Below, piece after piece: positions 1 to 7,126 of a stretch of 64,000 nt of DNA (position 1 is the first letter of the stretch; each line of letters begins with the position of its first letter). The stretch lies in the NCBI RefSeq assembly GCF_014137995.1, contig NZ_JACGWV010000002.1, positions 806,001 to 870,000 on the forward strand, read 5' to 3'. Both the position numbers and the translations under genes were made by a program. Source of the stretch: Promicromonospora sukumoe. GTDB taxonomy: Bacteria > Actinomycetota > Actinomycetes > Actinomycetales > Cellulomonadaceae. Below the pieces are notes generated by a model. It searched no databases. It saw only the letters and a list, made by a program, of their open reading frames with translations, and was not told where the DNA came from.

Positions 1-524
1 CGCGTCATCGCGGGGGTGAGCAGGTCGCCCCGGCCCGTGCCGACGGCGGTGTGCCCCAGCAGGGAGAACGGCACGTCCGCGCCGAGCTCGGCGGCCAGCT
101 CCACGAGGTCCGGGCGGGGTACGCCGGCCTCCCAGAGCGCGTCGCACGCCACGAGCGCGGCTGCGGCGTCGGCCGAGCCGCCCGCCATGCCGCCGGCCAC
201 CGGCACGCCCTTGGTGATGTGCAGCTGGACGTCGGCGGCCAGGCCGGTGCGCTCGGCCAGCAGCGCGGCGGCACGCCAGGCGAGGTTGGACTCGTCGGTC
301 GGGACGGCGTCGGCCTGCGGGCCCGAGACGGTCAGCGAGATGCCGGCGCCGGGCGTCACCTGGGTGGCCGTGACCTCCTCGAACAGGGAGACGGCCTGGA
401 AGATGGTGGCCAGCGGGTGGTAGCCGTCGTCGCCGACGGGGCCCACGCGCAGGCCGAGGTTGACCTTGCCGGGCGCACGGACCCGGACCGAGGGCGGCGG
501 GGCCGCCGCGAGACGCGGGATCAC
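1..524 (-). CDS. ispE: 4-diphosphocytidyl-2-C-methyl-D-erythritol kinase, N-terminal part
   Basis: IspE phosphorylates CDP-methylerythritol with ATP in the cytosolic MEP pathway to isoprenoid precursors. About 174 N-terminal residues are present and the remainder lies beyond base 1. The fold is recognisable from the N-terminal APGKVNLGL segment and the glycine-rich GHMP-kinase ATP loop ([15 protein letters not shown]). The GTG at 524 is chosen because it overlaps the ksgA stop as GTGA and an AGGAGGGG ribosome-binding site sits about five bases before it, inside the end of ksgA. The pair is therefore translationally coupled. The ksgA-ispE order is standard in actinobacteria. The identification is firm; only the C-terminus is unseen. 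Confidence 0.95.
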   Translation of the reverse strand, partial: MIPRLAAAPPPSVRVRAPGKVNLGLRVGPVGDDGYHPLATIFQAVSLFEEVTATQVTPGAGISLTVSGPQADAVPTDESNLAWRAAALLAERTGLAADVQLHITKGVPVAGGMAGGSADAAAALVACDALWEAGVPRPDLVELAAELGADVPFSLLGHTAVGTGRGDLLTPAMT

Positions 525-1438
525 TCGTCCCCCTCCTGCTCGTCGGTGTCAGACACAGAGGTCCCCGGGGTGACCTGTGGGTCTGACAGGTCGCGGAGCT
601 GCTCCGCGATGCGCGCGAACTGCTCGACCACGAGCGTCTCACCCCGGGCGCCCGGATCGACGCCGGCGGCCCGGAGCGCCGCCTCAGCGGCGGCACCGGA
701 GCCGAACACCCCGGACAGGGCGGCGCGCAGCGTCTTGCGGCGCTGCGCGAACGCGGCGTCCACGACGGCGAAGACCTGCCGGCGCGAGGCGGTGGTCGTC
801 GGCGGCTCCCGGCGCTCGAGGTACACGAGCGCGGAGTCGACGTTGGGCGCGGGCCAGAAGACGTTGCGCCCGATGGTCCCGGCGCGGCGGGCCGACGCGT
901 ACCACGCGGCCTTCACCGACGGGATGCCGTAGATCTTGTTCCCCGGCACGGCGGCGATGCGGTCGGCGACCTCGGCCTGCACCATCACGAGCACGCGCTC
1001 CAGGGAGTCGAACCGCTCCAGCATGGTGAGCAGCACCGGGACGGCCACGTTGTACGGGAGGTTCGCGACGAGCGCCGTCGGCGGCTCGCCGGGCAGCTCG
1101 GTGACGTCGAGGGCGTCGGAGAGCACCACCTCGAAGTCGGCGCCCGGGACCCGGGTCCGCACGGTGTCGGCGATCTGCCCGGCCAGGACCGGGTCGATCT
1201 CGATCGCGACGACGGAGGCACCGGCCTCCACGAGGCCCAGGGTCAGGGAGCCCAGCCCGGGCCCGACCTCGACCACCCGCTCGCCGGGCCGCAGCCCCGC
1301 GGTGCGCACGATCTTGCGGACGGTGCCGCCGTCGTGCAGGAAGTTCTGGCCGAGCGTCTTGGTGGGCCTAACGCCCAAGCGCCCTGCCAGGTCGCGGATC
1401 TCCGCGGGACCGAGCAGGGCGCTTGAGGTGTCGTTCAT
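521..1438 (-). CDS. rsmA: 16S rRNA dimethyladenosine transferase KsgA/RsmA
   Basis: KsgA dimethylates two adjacent adenines near the 3' end of 16S rRNA using S-adenosylmethionine. The 305-residue protein has the SAM-binding loop [10 protein letters not shown], the catalytic motif NLPYN and the N-terminal [10 protein letters not shown] segment. The ATG at 1438 fits the family N-terminus; an upstream extension to 1501 is possible but adds unconserved residues. The last 20 or so residues are odd: residues 284-298 are encoded by a 42-base palindromic repeat (547-588) of a family found between genes elsewhere in this window. That tail follows the conserved fold and is probably dispensable. The stop overlaps the ispE start. 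Confidence 0.95.
   Translation of the reverse strand: MNDTSSALLGPAEIRDLAGRLGVRPTKTLGQNFLHDGGTVRKIVRTAGLRPGERVVEVGPGLGSLTLGLVEAGASVVAIEIDPVLAGQIADTVRTRVPGADFEVVLSDALDVTELPGEPPTALVANLPYNVAVPVLLTMLERFDSLERVLVMVQAEVADRIAAVPGNKIYGIPSVKAAWYASARRAGTIGRNVFWPAPNVDSALVYLERREPPTTTASRRQVFAVVDAAFAQRRKTLRAALSGVFGSGAAAEAALRAAGVDPGARGETLVVEQFARIAEQLRDLSDPQVTPGTSVSDTDEQEGDE
547..588. repeat. Palindromic repeat family A, copy inside ksgA
   Basis: This 42-base imperfect inverted repeat has outer arms TGTCAGAC and GTCTGACA and an inner AGGTC/GACCT pair. It matches four intergenic copies at 3217, 11305, 14100 and 18836. Here it is translated on the minus strand as the C-terminal tail of KsgA, and its arms have diverged more than those of the intergenic copies. 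Confidence 0.85.
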
Positions 1439-1546
1439 GCAGGTGAGCCTAACTGGAGCGTTCGTGCGGAGCGTACTCGGAGGTGGGACGCAGCGAAGCA
1501 AGTCCCGCCGGAGAGGACGCGAAGCACGAGAGCGACCATGGCTCTA

Positions 1547-2953
1547 TCAGTACCAACCCACCGACTCCGAGTGGCCCCACGCACTGCACGGCGTGCCGTA
1601 ACGGTCCGCGATGTAGCCGAGGCCCCACTTGATCTGGGTGGCCGGGTTGCTGGCCCAGTCCGAGCCGGCCGAGGCCATCTTGGAGCCCGGCAGCGCCTGC
1701 GGGATGCCGTAGGCACCGGACGACGGGTTGGCCGCCAGGTGGTTCCAGCCGGACTCGCGCTCCCAGAGGGACTCGAGGCAGGTCCACTCCGAGCCGCCCC
1801 AGCCGCGGGCCGCGGCCATCTGCTGGCCGATCTCCTTGACGGAGCCGGACGGCACGGGGGTGCTGCTCTTGGTGCTGGTCTCCTCGACGGCGACCTTCTC
1901 GACCGGGCGCGCCTTGGTACCGACGACGACCACACGGTCGACCGGCTTCTTGGTCACCTTGTCGGAGAGCTCCTTGCGGTCCACGACCTCGCCGTCGATC
2001 GTACGGACGACGACGACCCGGGTGCGGACTCCCTTGGTGCCCTCGCTCTTGACGAGCTTGCCCTCGTCCTCGTAGCGGCCGGAGTCCTTGGTGGTCCGGG
2101 AGTCGAAGGCCACCGCGAGCTCGCGGGTGACCTTCTTGGTCTCGACGCGCTGCACCTGCACGGCGATGTCCGCGCCGGCCTCGTCGGCCGACTTGGCGGA
2201 CTTCGCGTCGATCGTCTTGTCCTTGACCAGGGTGGCGACGGGGACGACGCTCACGAGGTCGTCCTTGTCGAGCTCGACCTCGAGGCGGTTCAGCACGCTG
2301 TCGACGCTGTCCGAGTGGTCCTCGACCACCTGGGTCGAGCCGTCCGCGACGACGGCGACGGGGCCGTCGTCGTTCAGGCGGAGCGGGAGCGAGGCGCGGT
2401 CGCCGGAGCGGGACGCCACCAGGGCGACGTCTCCGCCGCGCTCGGCGAGCGTCGTCAGGGCCTCGCCGGCGTCGGTCACGGTGACCCAGACGTCCTTCTC
2501 GGCGTCGCCGTCGGACATGGTGACCTGGCGGGCGTAGCGCACCACGACCTGGTCGCCGTCGGCGAGCTTCGCGTCGGTACCGGGGGCGACGACGTCGCGC
2601 TCGCCCAGGCGGACGCCCTGCGACTCGAGCATGCCCTGCACGGAACCGGAGAAGGTGGTGACGGTCCTGACGGTGCCGTCGACGTCGAGCGTGACGGTCT
2701 TGCGCGCCTCCGCGAAGGCGATGGAGCCGGAAGCGGCGACCGCTACGGCTGCGAGGCCGGCGACCAGGGGCCAGCGACGGCGAAGCTTCGAGGGGGTCGT
2801 CTGAGGGCTCGGGGCCTCGGACTCTGAGTTGATGCTGGGGATGGAGCCAGAACTCTGCTGCTCAGAACGGGGGTTCACTCGTGTCCAGTCGTCGGACGTC
2901 CCGGGCACGGGCGGCGAGTCGGGGGCACGTGCAGGCGCACGTCTCCCCACCAC
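1547..2953 (-). CDS. RpfB-like cell-wall lytic transglycosylase, paralog A (DUF348 x3 + G5 + transglycosylase)
   Basis: This is a membrane-anchored, surface-exposed peptidoglycan hydrolase. After a cytoplasmic Pro/Ser-rich N-terminus comes one transmembrane segment (WPLVAGLAAVAVAASG), then three ubiquitin-like DUF348 domains, a G5 domain and a C-terminal lysozyme-like domain with WERESGWNHLAANP and YGIPQALPGSKM, in which the first Glu of ESGW is the likely catalytic acid. The C-terminal domain resembles that of the paralog at 4857, not the Rpf domain of the middle paralog. I chose the GTG at 2953 because codons upstream of the alternative GTG at 2878 (PVPG..DDWTRV) match the neighbouring paralog mainly with third-position changes, which suggests they are translated. 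The start remains uncertain. Confidence 0.85.
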   Translation of the reverse strand: MVGRRAPARAPDSPPVPGTSDDWTRVNPRSEQQSSGSIPSINSESEAPSPQTTPSKLRRRWPLVAGLAAVAVAASGSIAFAEARKTVTLDVDGTVRTVTTFSGSVQGMLESQGVRLGERDVVAPGTDAKLADGDQVVVRYARQVTMSDGDAEKDVWVTVTDAGEALTTLAERGGDVALVASRSGDRASLPLRLNDDGPVAVVADGSTQVVEDHSDSVDSVLNRLEVELDKDDLVSVVPVATLVKDKTIDAKSAKSADEAGADIAVQVQRVETKKVTRELAVAFDSRTTKDSGRYEDEGKLVKSEGTKGVRTRVVVVRTIDGEVVDRKELSDKVTKKPVDRVVVVGTKARPVEKVAVEETSTKSSTPVPSGSVKEIGQQMAAARGWGGSEWTCLESLWERESGWNHLAANPSSGAYGIPQALPGSKMASAGSDWASNPATQIKWGLGYIADRYGTPCSAWGHSESVGWY

Positions 2954-3001
2954 GATTCGGCCTGGGGGCCAGGCGACTCTTGCGAGCCGTCGCGGTCTCG
3001 A

Positions 3002-3019
3002 CCGGCCGATCCGGCGGTC
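3002..3019 (-). promoter_or_regulatory. Leader element shared by two rpf-like paralogs (copy 1)
   Basis: The 18 bases CCGGCCGATCCGGCGGTC are identical to 4721-4738 upstream of the next paralog and lie in the predicted 5' leader about 50 bases before the GTG at 2953. Actinobacterial rpf genes are often preceded by c-di-AMP (ydaO) riboswitches. I could not match the ydaO consensus confidently, so the nature of this element is open. Confidence 0.45.
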
Positions 3020-3121
3020 TCGCACTGAGGCCGAGGTTCCGTTCTCAGTGCCGCCCCTGCCGCCGTCGGGACGCTGTGGACTACACCACAACGAACCCCC
3101 ACGCCAGCGAGGACAACCGAA

Positions 3122-3139
3122 CGTAACTGATCCGTTATC
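3122..3139. promoter_or_regulatory. CGTAAC-N6-GTTATC dyad upstream of paralog A
   Basis: The site CGTAAC-TGATCC-GTTATC has the same half-sites and spacing as 4747-4764 upstream of paralog B, while the six central bases differ. It can be read as an inverted repeat, or as two GTNAC-like repeats 11 bases apart, the arrangement described for MtrA, a known regulator of rpf and cell-wall hydrolase genes in actinobacteria. MtrA is an inference. Confidence 0.5.
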
Positions 3140-3216
3140 GTCCGGCCAAGTTTCTCGGTGCTAACGGGCTGTGTTGTCGATCACTTGTCTAGGACAACCG
3201 TCCAACTCGCCCTTCC

Positions 3217-3260
3217 GTGTCAGACGTACAGGTCACCGGGGTGACCTGTACGTCTGACAC
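3217..3260. repeat. Palindromic repeat family A, perfect copy
   Basis: This copy has 20-base perfect arms, GTGTCAGACGTACAGGTCAC and its complement, around a CGGG loop. It lies downstream of the paralog B stop and upstream of paralog A. It could fold into a very stable hairpin, but no T-run follows on either side. Confidence 0.9.
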
Positions 3261-3286
3261 GTCGGGGCTGGTCGGGACGGGCTCGG

Positions 3287-4696
3287 TCAGAGCAGGCCGA
3301 GCTTCGCGGCGCACCCGGGCCACTGACCCCAGCCGGACTGCTGCTGGAGCTTCTGGGCCCGCATCGTCTGCTCGCTGGCCGAAGCCTCCGACGGAAGACC
3401 GGACCCGCCCATCGCCTGCCACGTCGGTAGCGAGAACTGGTAGAGCCCGTAGTACCCGTTGCCGGTGTTGGTGGCGGGGTTGCCACCCGACTCGCACTGC
3501 GCGAGCTGGGCCCAGACACCGCTGGTGGCGACGACGTCGGCCTTCGGCTCCGCCGCGGCCTTCGGTGCCGGCTCGGCCGCCTTCGCGACCGGCTCCGGCT
3601 CGGGCTCCGGCTCGGGCTCCGGCGCCGGACGCTCCTTGGTGCCGTACACGGTCACCTGGTCGACGGGCTTGCGCTCGACCTTCGCGGAGCGCTTGTCCCG
3701 CTCGGTGACCTCGCCGTCCACCGTGGTGACGTCCCACGTCGTGACGCGCTTGCCCACGACGCCCTTCGTCTCCACGTACGGCGCGAGGTCCTCGAACCGG
3801 TCAGGGTCCGCGGTCCGCATCTTGTCGAAGGGCAGCTTGGTCACGGTCTTCTCGACCGTGGTCCGCACCTGCTCGACGACGACGGACAGCGTCGGCGTGC
3901 TCGGGCTCGACGCCCGCTCACCCTCGACGGTGAGCCGCTCGACGGTGATCCTGTCGTCCTTGTCGACCGTGACGTCGTTCTCGGCGAGCACGTCGTCGAG
4001 CTGTGCCGCGCCGTCGTCCACGCGCTGCGTCTTGCCGCCGACGACCAGGTTGACCGGCCGGTCGGTGTCGAGCCGCAGCGGGAGAGAGACCCGTCCGCCG
4101 GAGCGGGACGGGACGAGCGCGACGTCGCCGGACCGCTCGGAGAGCGTGGCGAGCGCCTCGTCGGCGTCGAGCGCGGTGACCCAGGTCGTCCGCTGCTCGC
4201 CGCCGGACTGCAGCGTGACCTCGTGGCCGTAGCGGACCACGACCGTCCCGCCGTCGCGCAGCGAGCCGTCGGCGCCGGGGGTCACCGCGTCCCGGCTCGT
4301 GACGTCGACGCCCTCGTCGGCCAGCAGGCCGGCGATGTCGCCCTGGAAGGTCTCCACGGTGGTGACCCTGCCGTCCACGTCCAGCGTGACGGTCTTGTGG
4401 GCCGACGCGTAGGCGGTGATACCGCCGGCTCCGGCGACTGCGATGGCCGCGGCGCCCGCGAGAAGTGCTGCTCTGCGGTGGCGTTTGCGCGGCGGGGCCG
4501 ACTGGGGAGGGGCCGGCGGGGAGGGGGTGTGAACCGCTGGGGACGGTTCGAGGATCTCGGTGATGCCGGTGGTGCCGGCCTCAGGGGTGGGGGGCAGTTC
4601 GCTGGGGATGCCCTGAGCTGGGTGGGGAGATGACACGCGGGTCCAGTCCTCGCGCGGTCCGGGCACGGGGGCCGGGGCGGCGCGAGTCCCACGCAC
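3287..4696 (-). CDS. rpfB: Resuscitation-promoting factor RpfB-like protein, paralog B (DUF348 x3 + G5 + Rpf)
   Basis: This surface muralytic enzyme, known to stimulate growth resumption in actinobacteria, acts outside the membrane on peptidoglycan. The order is a cytoplasmic N-terminus, one transmembrane segment after KRHRRAALLAG, three DUF348 domains, G5, a Pro-Glu dipeptide-repeat linker (about 3585-3635) and a C-terminal Rpf domain with WAQLAQCESGGN (catalytic Glu), GYYGLYQF and paired cysteines. It is the only one of the three paralogs that keeps the canonical Rpf domain, and tatD-rpfB-ksgA synteny supports the name. The GTG at 4696 follows a GGGAGG; a GTG at 4636 is the alternative. It shares upstream signals with paralog A. 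Confidence 0.9.
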   Translation of the reverse strand: MRGTRAAPAPVPGPREDWTRVSSPHPAQGIPSELPPTPEAGTTGITEILEPSPAVHTPSPPAPPQSAPPRKRHRRAALLAGAAAIAVAGAGGITAYASAHKTVTLDVDGRVTTVETFQGDIAGLLADEGVDVTSRDAVTPGADGSLRDGGTVVVRYGHEVTLQSGGEQRTTWVTALDADEALATLSERSGDVALVPSRSGGRVSLPLRLDTDRPVNLVVGGKTQRVDDGAAQLDDVLAENDVTVDKDDRITVERLTVEGERASSPSTPTLSVVVEQVRTTVEKTVTKLPFDKMRTADPDRFEDLAPYVETKGVVGKRVTTWDVTTVDGEVTERDKRSAKVERKPVDQVTVYGTKERPAPEPEPEPEPEPVAKAAEPAPKAAAEPKADVVATSGVWAQLAQCESGGNPATNTGNGYYGLYQFSLPTWQAMGGSGLPSEASASEQTMRAQKLQQQSGWGQWPGCAAKLGLL

Positions 4697-4720
4697 CTCC
4701 CACGCGAGGCGCGGGCCCGG

Positions 4721-4738
4721 CCGGCCGATCCGGCGGTC
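4721..4738 (-). promoter_or_regulatory. Leader element shared by two rpf-like paralogs (copy 2)
   Basis: The 18 bases are identical to 3002-3019 and lie about 25 bases upstream of the GTG at 4696, in the predicted leader of paralog B. The surrounding bases are different, so this is not simply a recent duplication of the whole region. Confidence 0.45.
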
Positions 4739-4746
4739 CCAGAGAC

Positions 4747-4764
4747 CGTAACGCCGCCGTTATC
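4747..4764. promoter_or_regulatory. CGTAAC-N6-GTTATC dyad upstream of paralog B
   Basis: CGTAAC-GCCGCC-GTTATC has the same half-sites and N6 spacing as 3122-3139. It sits about 50 bases upstream of the predicted start, where an activator or repressor could contact the promoter. MtrA is the known candidate regulator of such genes. Confidence 0.5.
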
Positions 4765-4856
4765 AAATGCAAGTCTCTTCGAGAAATACCCGGCGGGAAA
4801 CGTCAGGATAGATCCTTAAATGTCTCAAATGTTCCAGGGTGAAAACCCGGGTGAGA

Positions 4857-6065
4857 TCAGTACCAGCCGATCTCCACCGAGTGCGCCCACGCGCCGCACG
4901 GCGTGCCGTAGCGGCCGGAGATGTAGCCCAGGCCCCACTCGATCTGGGTGGCCGGGTTGGTCAGCCAGTCGCTCCCGACGGTCGCCATCTTCGAGCCCGG
5001 GTTCGCCTGCGCGATGCCGTACGCCTCGCTGGTCGGGTTCGCGGCGTTCCAGCGCCAGCCGCTCTCCTTCTGCCAGAGCTGGTCCAGGCAGGAGAACTCG
5101 TCGGCGCCCCAGCCGCGCTCGGCGGCCATCGCCTGGGCCAGGGCCCGCGCCGAGCCCGGGTCCACGGGGGCCGTGGCGACGTCCATGGTGCCCACCACGA
5201 GCACCTCGTTCACGGGCTTGCGGGTCACCTTCCGCTCCACCACCGTGCGTTCGACGACGGCGCCGGCGACCGTCTTGACCTCGTACTTCACCGTGGCCTC
5301 GCCGGCCACGCCCGCGGTGCGGATCGACTCGTAGCCCTCGGGGAGGCTCGGGTCCTCGACCGTCTCGGTCTCGAACGGCACCACCTCGGTCACCGTGCGC
5401 GACGACGACGCGTCGCGGCTGACCATGACGATCATCCCGTCCACGGCCGCGGCGTCGAGCGGCACCGACGTGATGTCGCCGTCGGCCAGCGCGATGCCCG
5501 CCTCGTCGAAGACGGAGCGCACCGTCGAGCGGGTGGTGCTGAACTCCAGCACGGAGCCGTCCACGGCGATGTTGACCTTCTTGACGGTCGAGAACCGGAC
5601 CGGGTCGCGGTCGAGCCGGGTGGTCCGGGAGGCCGTGGCGAGGGCGCCGTCGCCCCGCGGCCCGAGGGCCGCGAGCAGCTCTCCGACGGTGCCCGCCGTG
5701 GTGCGCAGCGTCATGACCTGGCCGTCGAGCTCGATCGTGACGTCGCGGCTGGTGCGCACCACCAGGGTGCTCCCGGGGCCGACGCCGGACGTCGCGGCCG
5801 GCTGGACGACGTCGTCCGGCTCCAGCTCGAGGTTCTGCGACGCGAGTGCCTCGGCGACCGTGCCGCCGTAGACGCCGACCGTGCGGACGTCGCCGTTGTA
5901 GTCGATGGTGATCATCGACGCGTTGGCGACGTACATGCCGCTGACGCCCGCGAGCACGCCGACGACGGCACCACGGACCAGCCAGCGGGCCGGTCTGCTC
6001 GCGAGCCACGGCCGTGCGTACCTCACCACGAGCACCAGACCGTAACGGAACAAACCTCGCAGCAA
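4857..6065 (-). CDS. RpfB-like cell-wall lytic transglycosylase, paralog C (DUF348 x3 + G5 + transglycosylase)
   Basis: This is the third paralog of the locus and encodes a membrane-anchored peptidoglycan hydrolase. It starts almost directly with a transmembrane segment (ARWLVRGAVVGVLAGVSG), followed by three DUF348-like domains, a G5 domain and the same transglycosylase domain as paralog A (WQKESGWRWNAANP, YGIAQANPGSKM, ending EIGWY). It lacks the long cytoplasmic tail of the other two and their shared leader. The listed start is a TTG at 6065 without a clear ribosome-binding site; a later TTG or GTG within the first 15 codons is possible. Its place next to tatD is where a single rpfB normally sits. 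Confidence 0.85.
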   Translation of the reverse strand: MLRGLFRYGLVLVVRYARPWLASRPARWLVRGAVVGVLAGVSGMYVANASMITIDYNGDVRTVGVYGGTVAEALASQNLELEPDDVVQPAATSGVGPGSTLVVRTSRDVTIELDGQVMTLRTTAGTVGELLAALGPRGDGALATASRTTRLDRDPVRFSTVKKVNIAVDGSVLEFSTTRSTVRSVFDEAGIALADGDITSVPLDAAAVDGMIVMVSRDASSSRTVTEVVPFETETVEDPSLPEGYESIRTAGVAGEATVKYEVKTVAGAVVERTVVERKVTRKPVNEVLVVGTMDVATAPVDPGSARALAQAMAAERGWGADEFSCLDQLWQKESGWRWNAANPTSEAYGIAQANPGSKMATVGSDWLTNPATQIEWGLGYISGRYGTPCGAWAHSVEIGWY

Positions 6066-6119
6066 AAGGCGTAGGCCGATGAAATGAAATGCCGCTTTCT
6101 TCGGCTTATTGCGCCGTTC

Positions 6120-7118
6120 TTACCAGGTGCCGTAGACGCGCTCCGAGTTGGCGCCGAGGTCGGCGCACAGCGTCGCGAGGTCTTCCCCGAGGTGAGCGGC
6201 CATGCCGCGCACCGTGTGGGCCACCGCGAACGGGGCGTTCGGCTGCCCCCGGAACGGGTGCGGAGTGAGGTACGGGGCGTCGGTCTCGACGAGGATCAGC
6301 TCCCGCGGCGCCACGGTCAGGGCCTCGCGGAGGTGGTCGTTGGCCTTGAACGTGACCGGTCCGGCGAACGACAGGTACCAGCCCTGCTCGGCGCAGACAC
6401 GGGCCATCCCGGCGTCGCCGCTGTAGCAGTGGAAGACGGTGCGCTCGGGGGCGCCGTCGGCCAGCAGGACCTCGATGACCTGGGCGTGGGCGTCCCGGTC
6501 GTGGATCTGCAGGGCCAGGCCGAGCTCCTTGGCCAGCGCGATGTGGGCGCGAAAGGCGTCCCGCTGGGCCTGCTCGCCGCGCGGGCCCGTGCGGAACAGG
6601 TCCATGCCGGTCTCGCCGATCGCGCGGACGCGGTCGTTGCCCTTGGCCAGGTCGGCGATCTCCGCGATGGCGTCGTCGAGCCCCACGGCGTGCCGCTCCT
6701 CGGGCTCGGGCGCGAGCCCGTCGGGCCCGACCTCGAGCACGCCGGCATGCAGCGTCGCCTCGTTGGGATGGATGGCGAGCGCCCCCAGCACCCGCGCCCC
6801 CCGCTGAGTGCTGGATTCTCGCCCCGATTCCGGGGTCTCGGGGGGCGAATACCCAGCACTCAACGAGGTGAGAAGGGCGTCCGTCCAGCGGGCCGACGGG
6901 AGGTCGCAGCCCACCTGGACCACCCGGTCGACGCCCGCGGCCGCGGCGCGCGCCAGGTGGTCGGCGACGGACGGCGGCCAGGGGCCCTGCTCGCCGTCGG
7001 GCGCCGCGGCCGGCAGCACCGCGGCGATGTGGTCGAGGTGGGTGTGGTTGTCCACGACCGGGACGGGCAGCGGCTCCGGGGCGGCCGGGAACCCGCGCTC
7101 GCGTGTGCGCTTCGCCAT
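6120..7118 (-). CDS. tatD: TatD-family metal-dependent deoxyribonuclease
   Basis: TatD proteins are TIM-barrel metallo-hydrolases acting as Mg-dependent DNases in the cytosol. The metal ligands are visible: VDNHTHLD near the N-terminus, IGETGMD, QIHDRDA, HCYSG and VETDAPYLTP. The ATG at 7118 lies nine bases downstream of the metG stop, so the two are probably one transcript. Residues 84-106 are unusual: the segment containing GYSPPETPESGRESS is encoded by an imperfect palindrome (6802-6868) of a family also found intergenically at 30046. It interrupts the region before the conserved HPNEA motif, so it looks like an in-frame insertion tolerated in a surface loop. Confidence 0.93.
   Translation of the reverse strand: MAKRTRERGFPAAPEPLPVPVVDNHTHLDHIAAVLPAAAPDGEQGPWPPSVADHLARAAAAGVDRVVQVGCDLPSARWTDALLTSLSAGYSPPETPESGRESSTQRGARVLGALAIHPNEATLHAGVLEVGPDGLAPEPEERHAVGLDDAIAEIADLAKGNDRVRAIGETGMDLFRTGPRGEQAQRDAFRAHIALAKELGLALQIHDRDAHAQVIEVLLADGAPERTVFHCYSGDAGMARVCAEQGWYLSFAGPVTFKANDHLREALTVAPRELILVETDAPYLTPHPFRGQPNAPFAVAHTVRGMAAHLGEDLATLCADLGANSERVYGTW
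6802..6868. repeat. Palindromic repeat family B, copy inside tatD
   Basis: The 24-base arms (6802-6825 and 6842-6865) differ at only a few positions and contain GAGTGCTGG and CCAGCACTC. The same core with a TTCGCCC stretch forms the perfect palindrome at 30046-30114. Here it is translated without stop or frameshift as about 22 residues of TatD. Confidence 0.85.
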
Positions 7119-7126
7119 CGCCGGGC

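Larger units (their letters stand above)
2954..3286. other. 333-base gene-free stretch upstream of paralog A
   Basis: No protein gene is supported here. From the paralog A start outward it holds a leader element shared with the next paralog (3002-3019), a CGTAAC-N6-GTTATC dyad shared with the same paralog (3122-3139) and a perfect family A palindrome (3217-3260). The region should contain the promoter and 5' untranslated leader of paralog A. Confidence 0.6.

Noticed and set aside
2954..3060. A c-di-AMP (ydaO) riboswitch upstream of the rpf-like gene
   Set aside because: I could not match the conserved ydaO segments by eye. Only the shared 18-base element is recorded, and an Rfam search is suggested.
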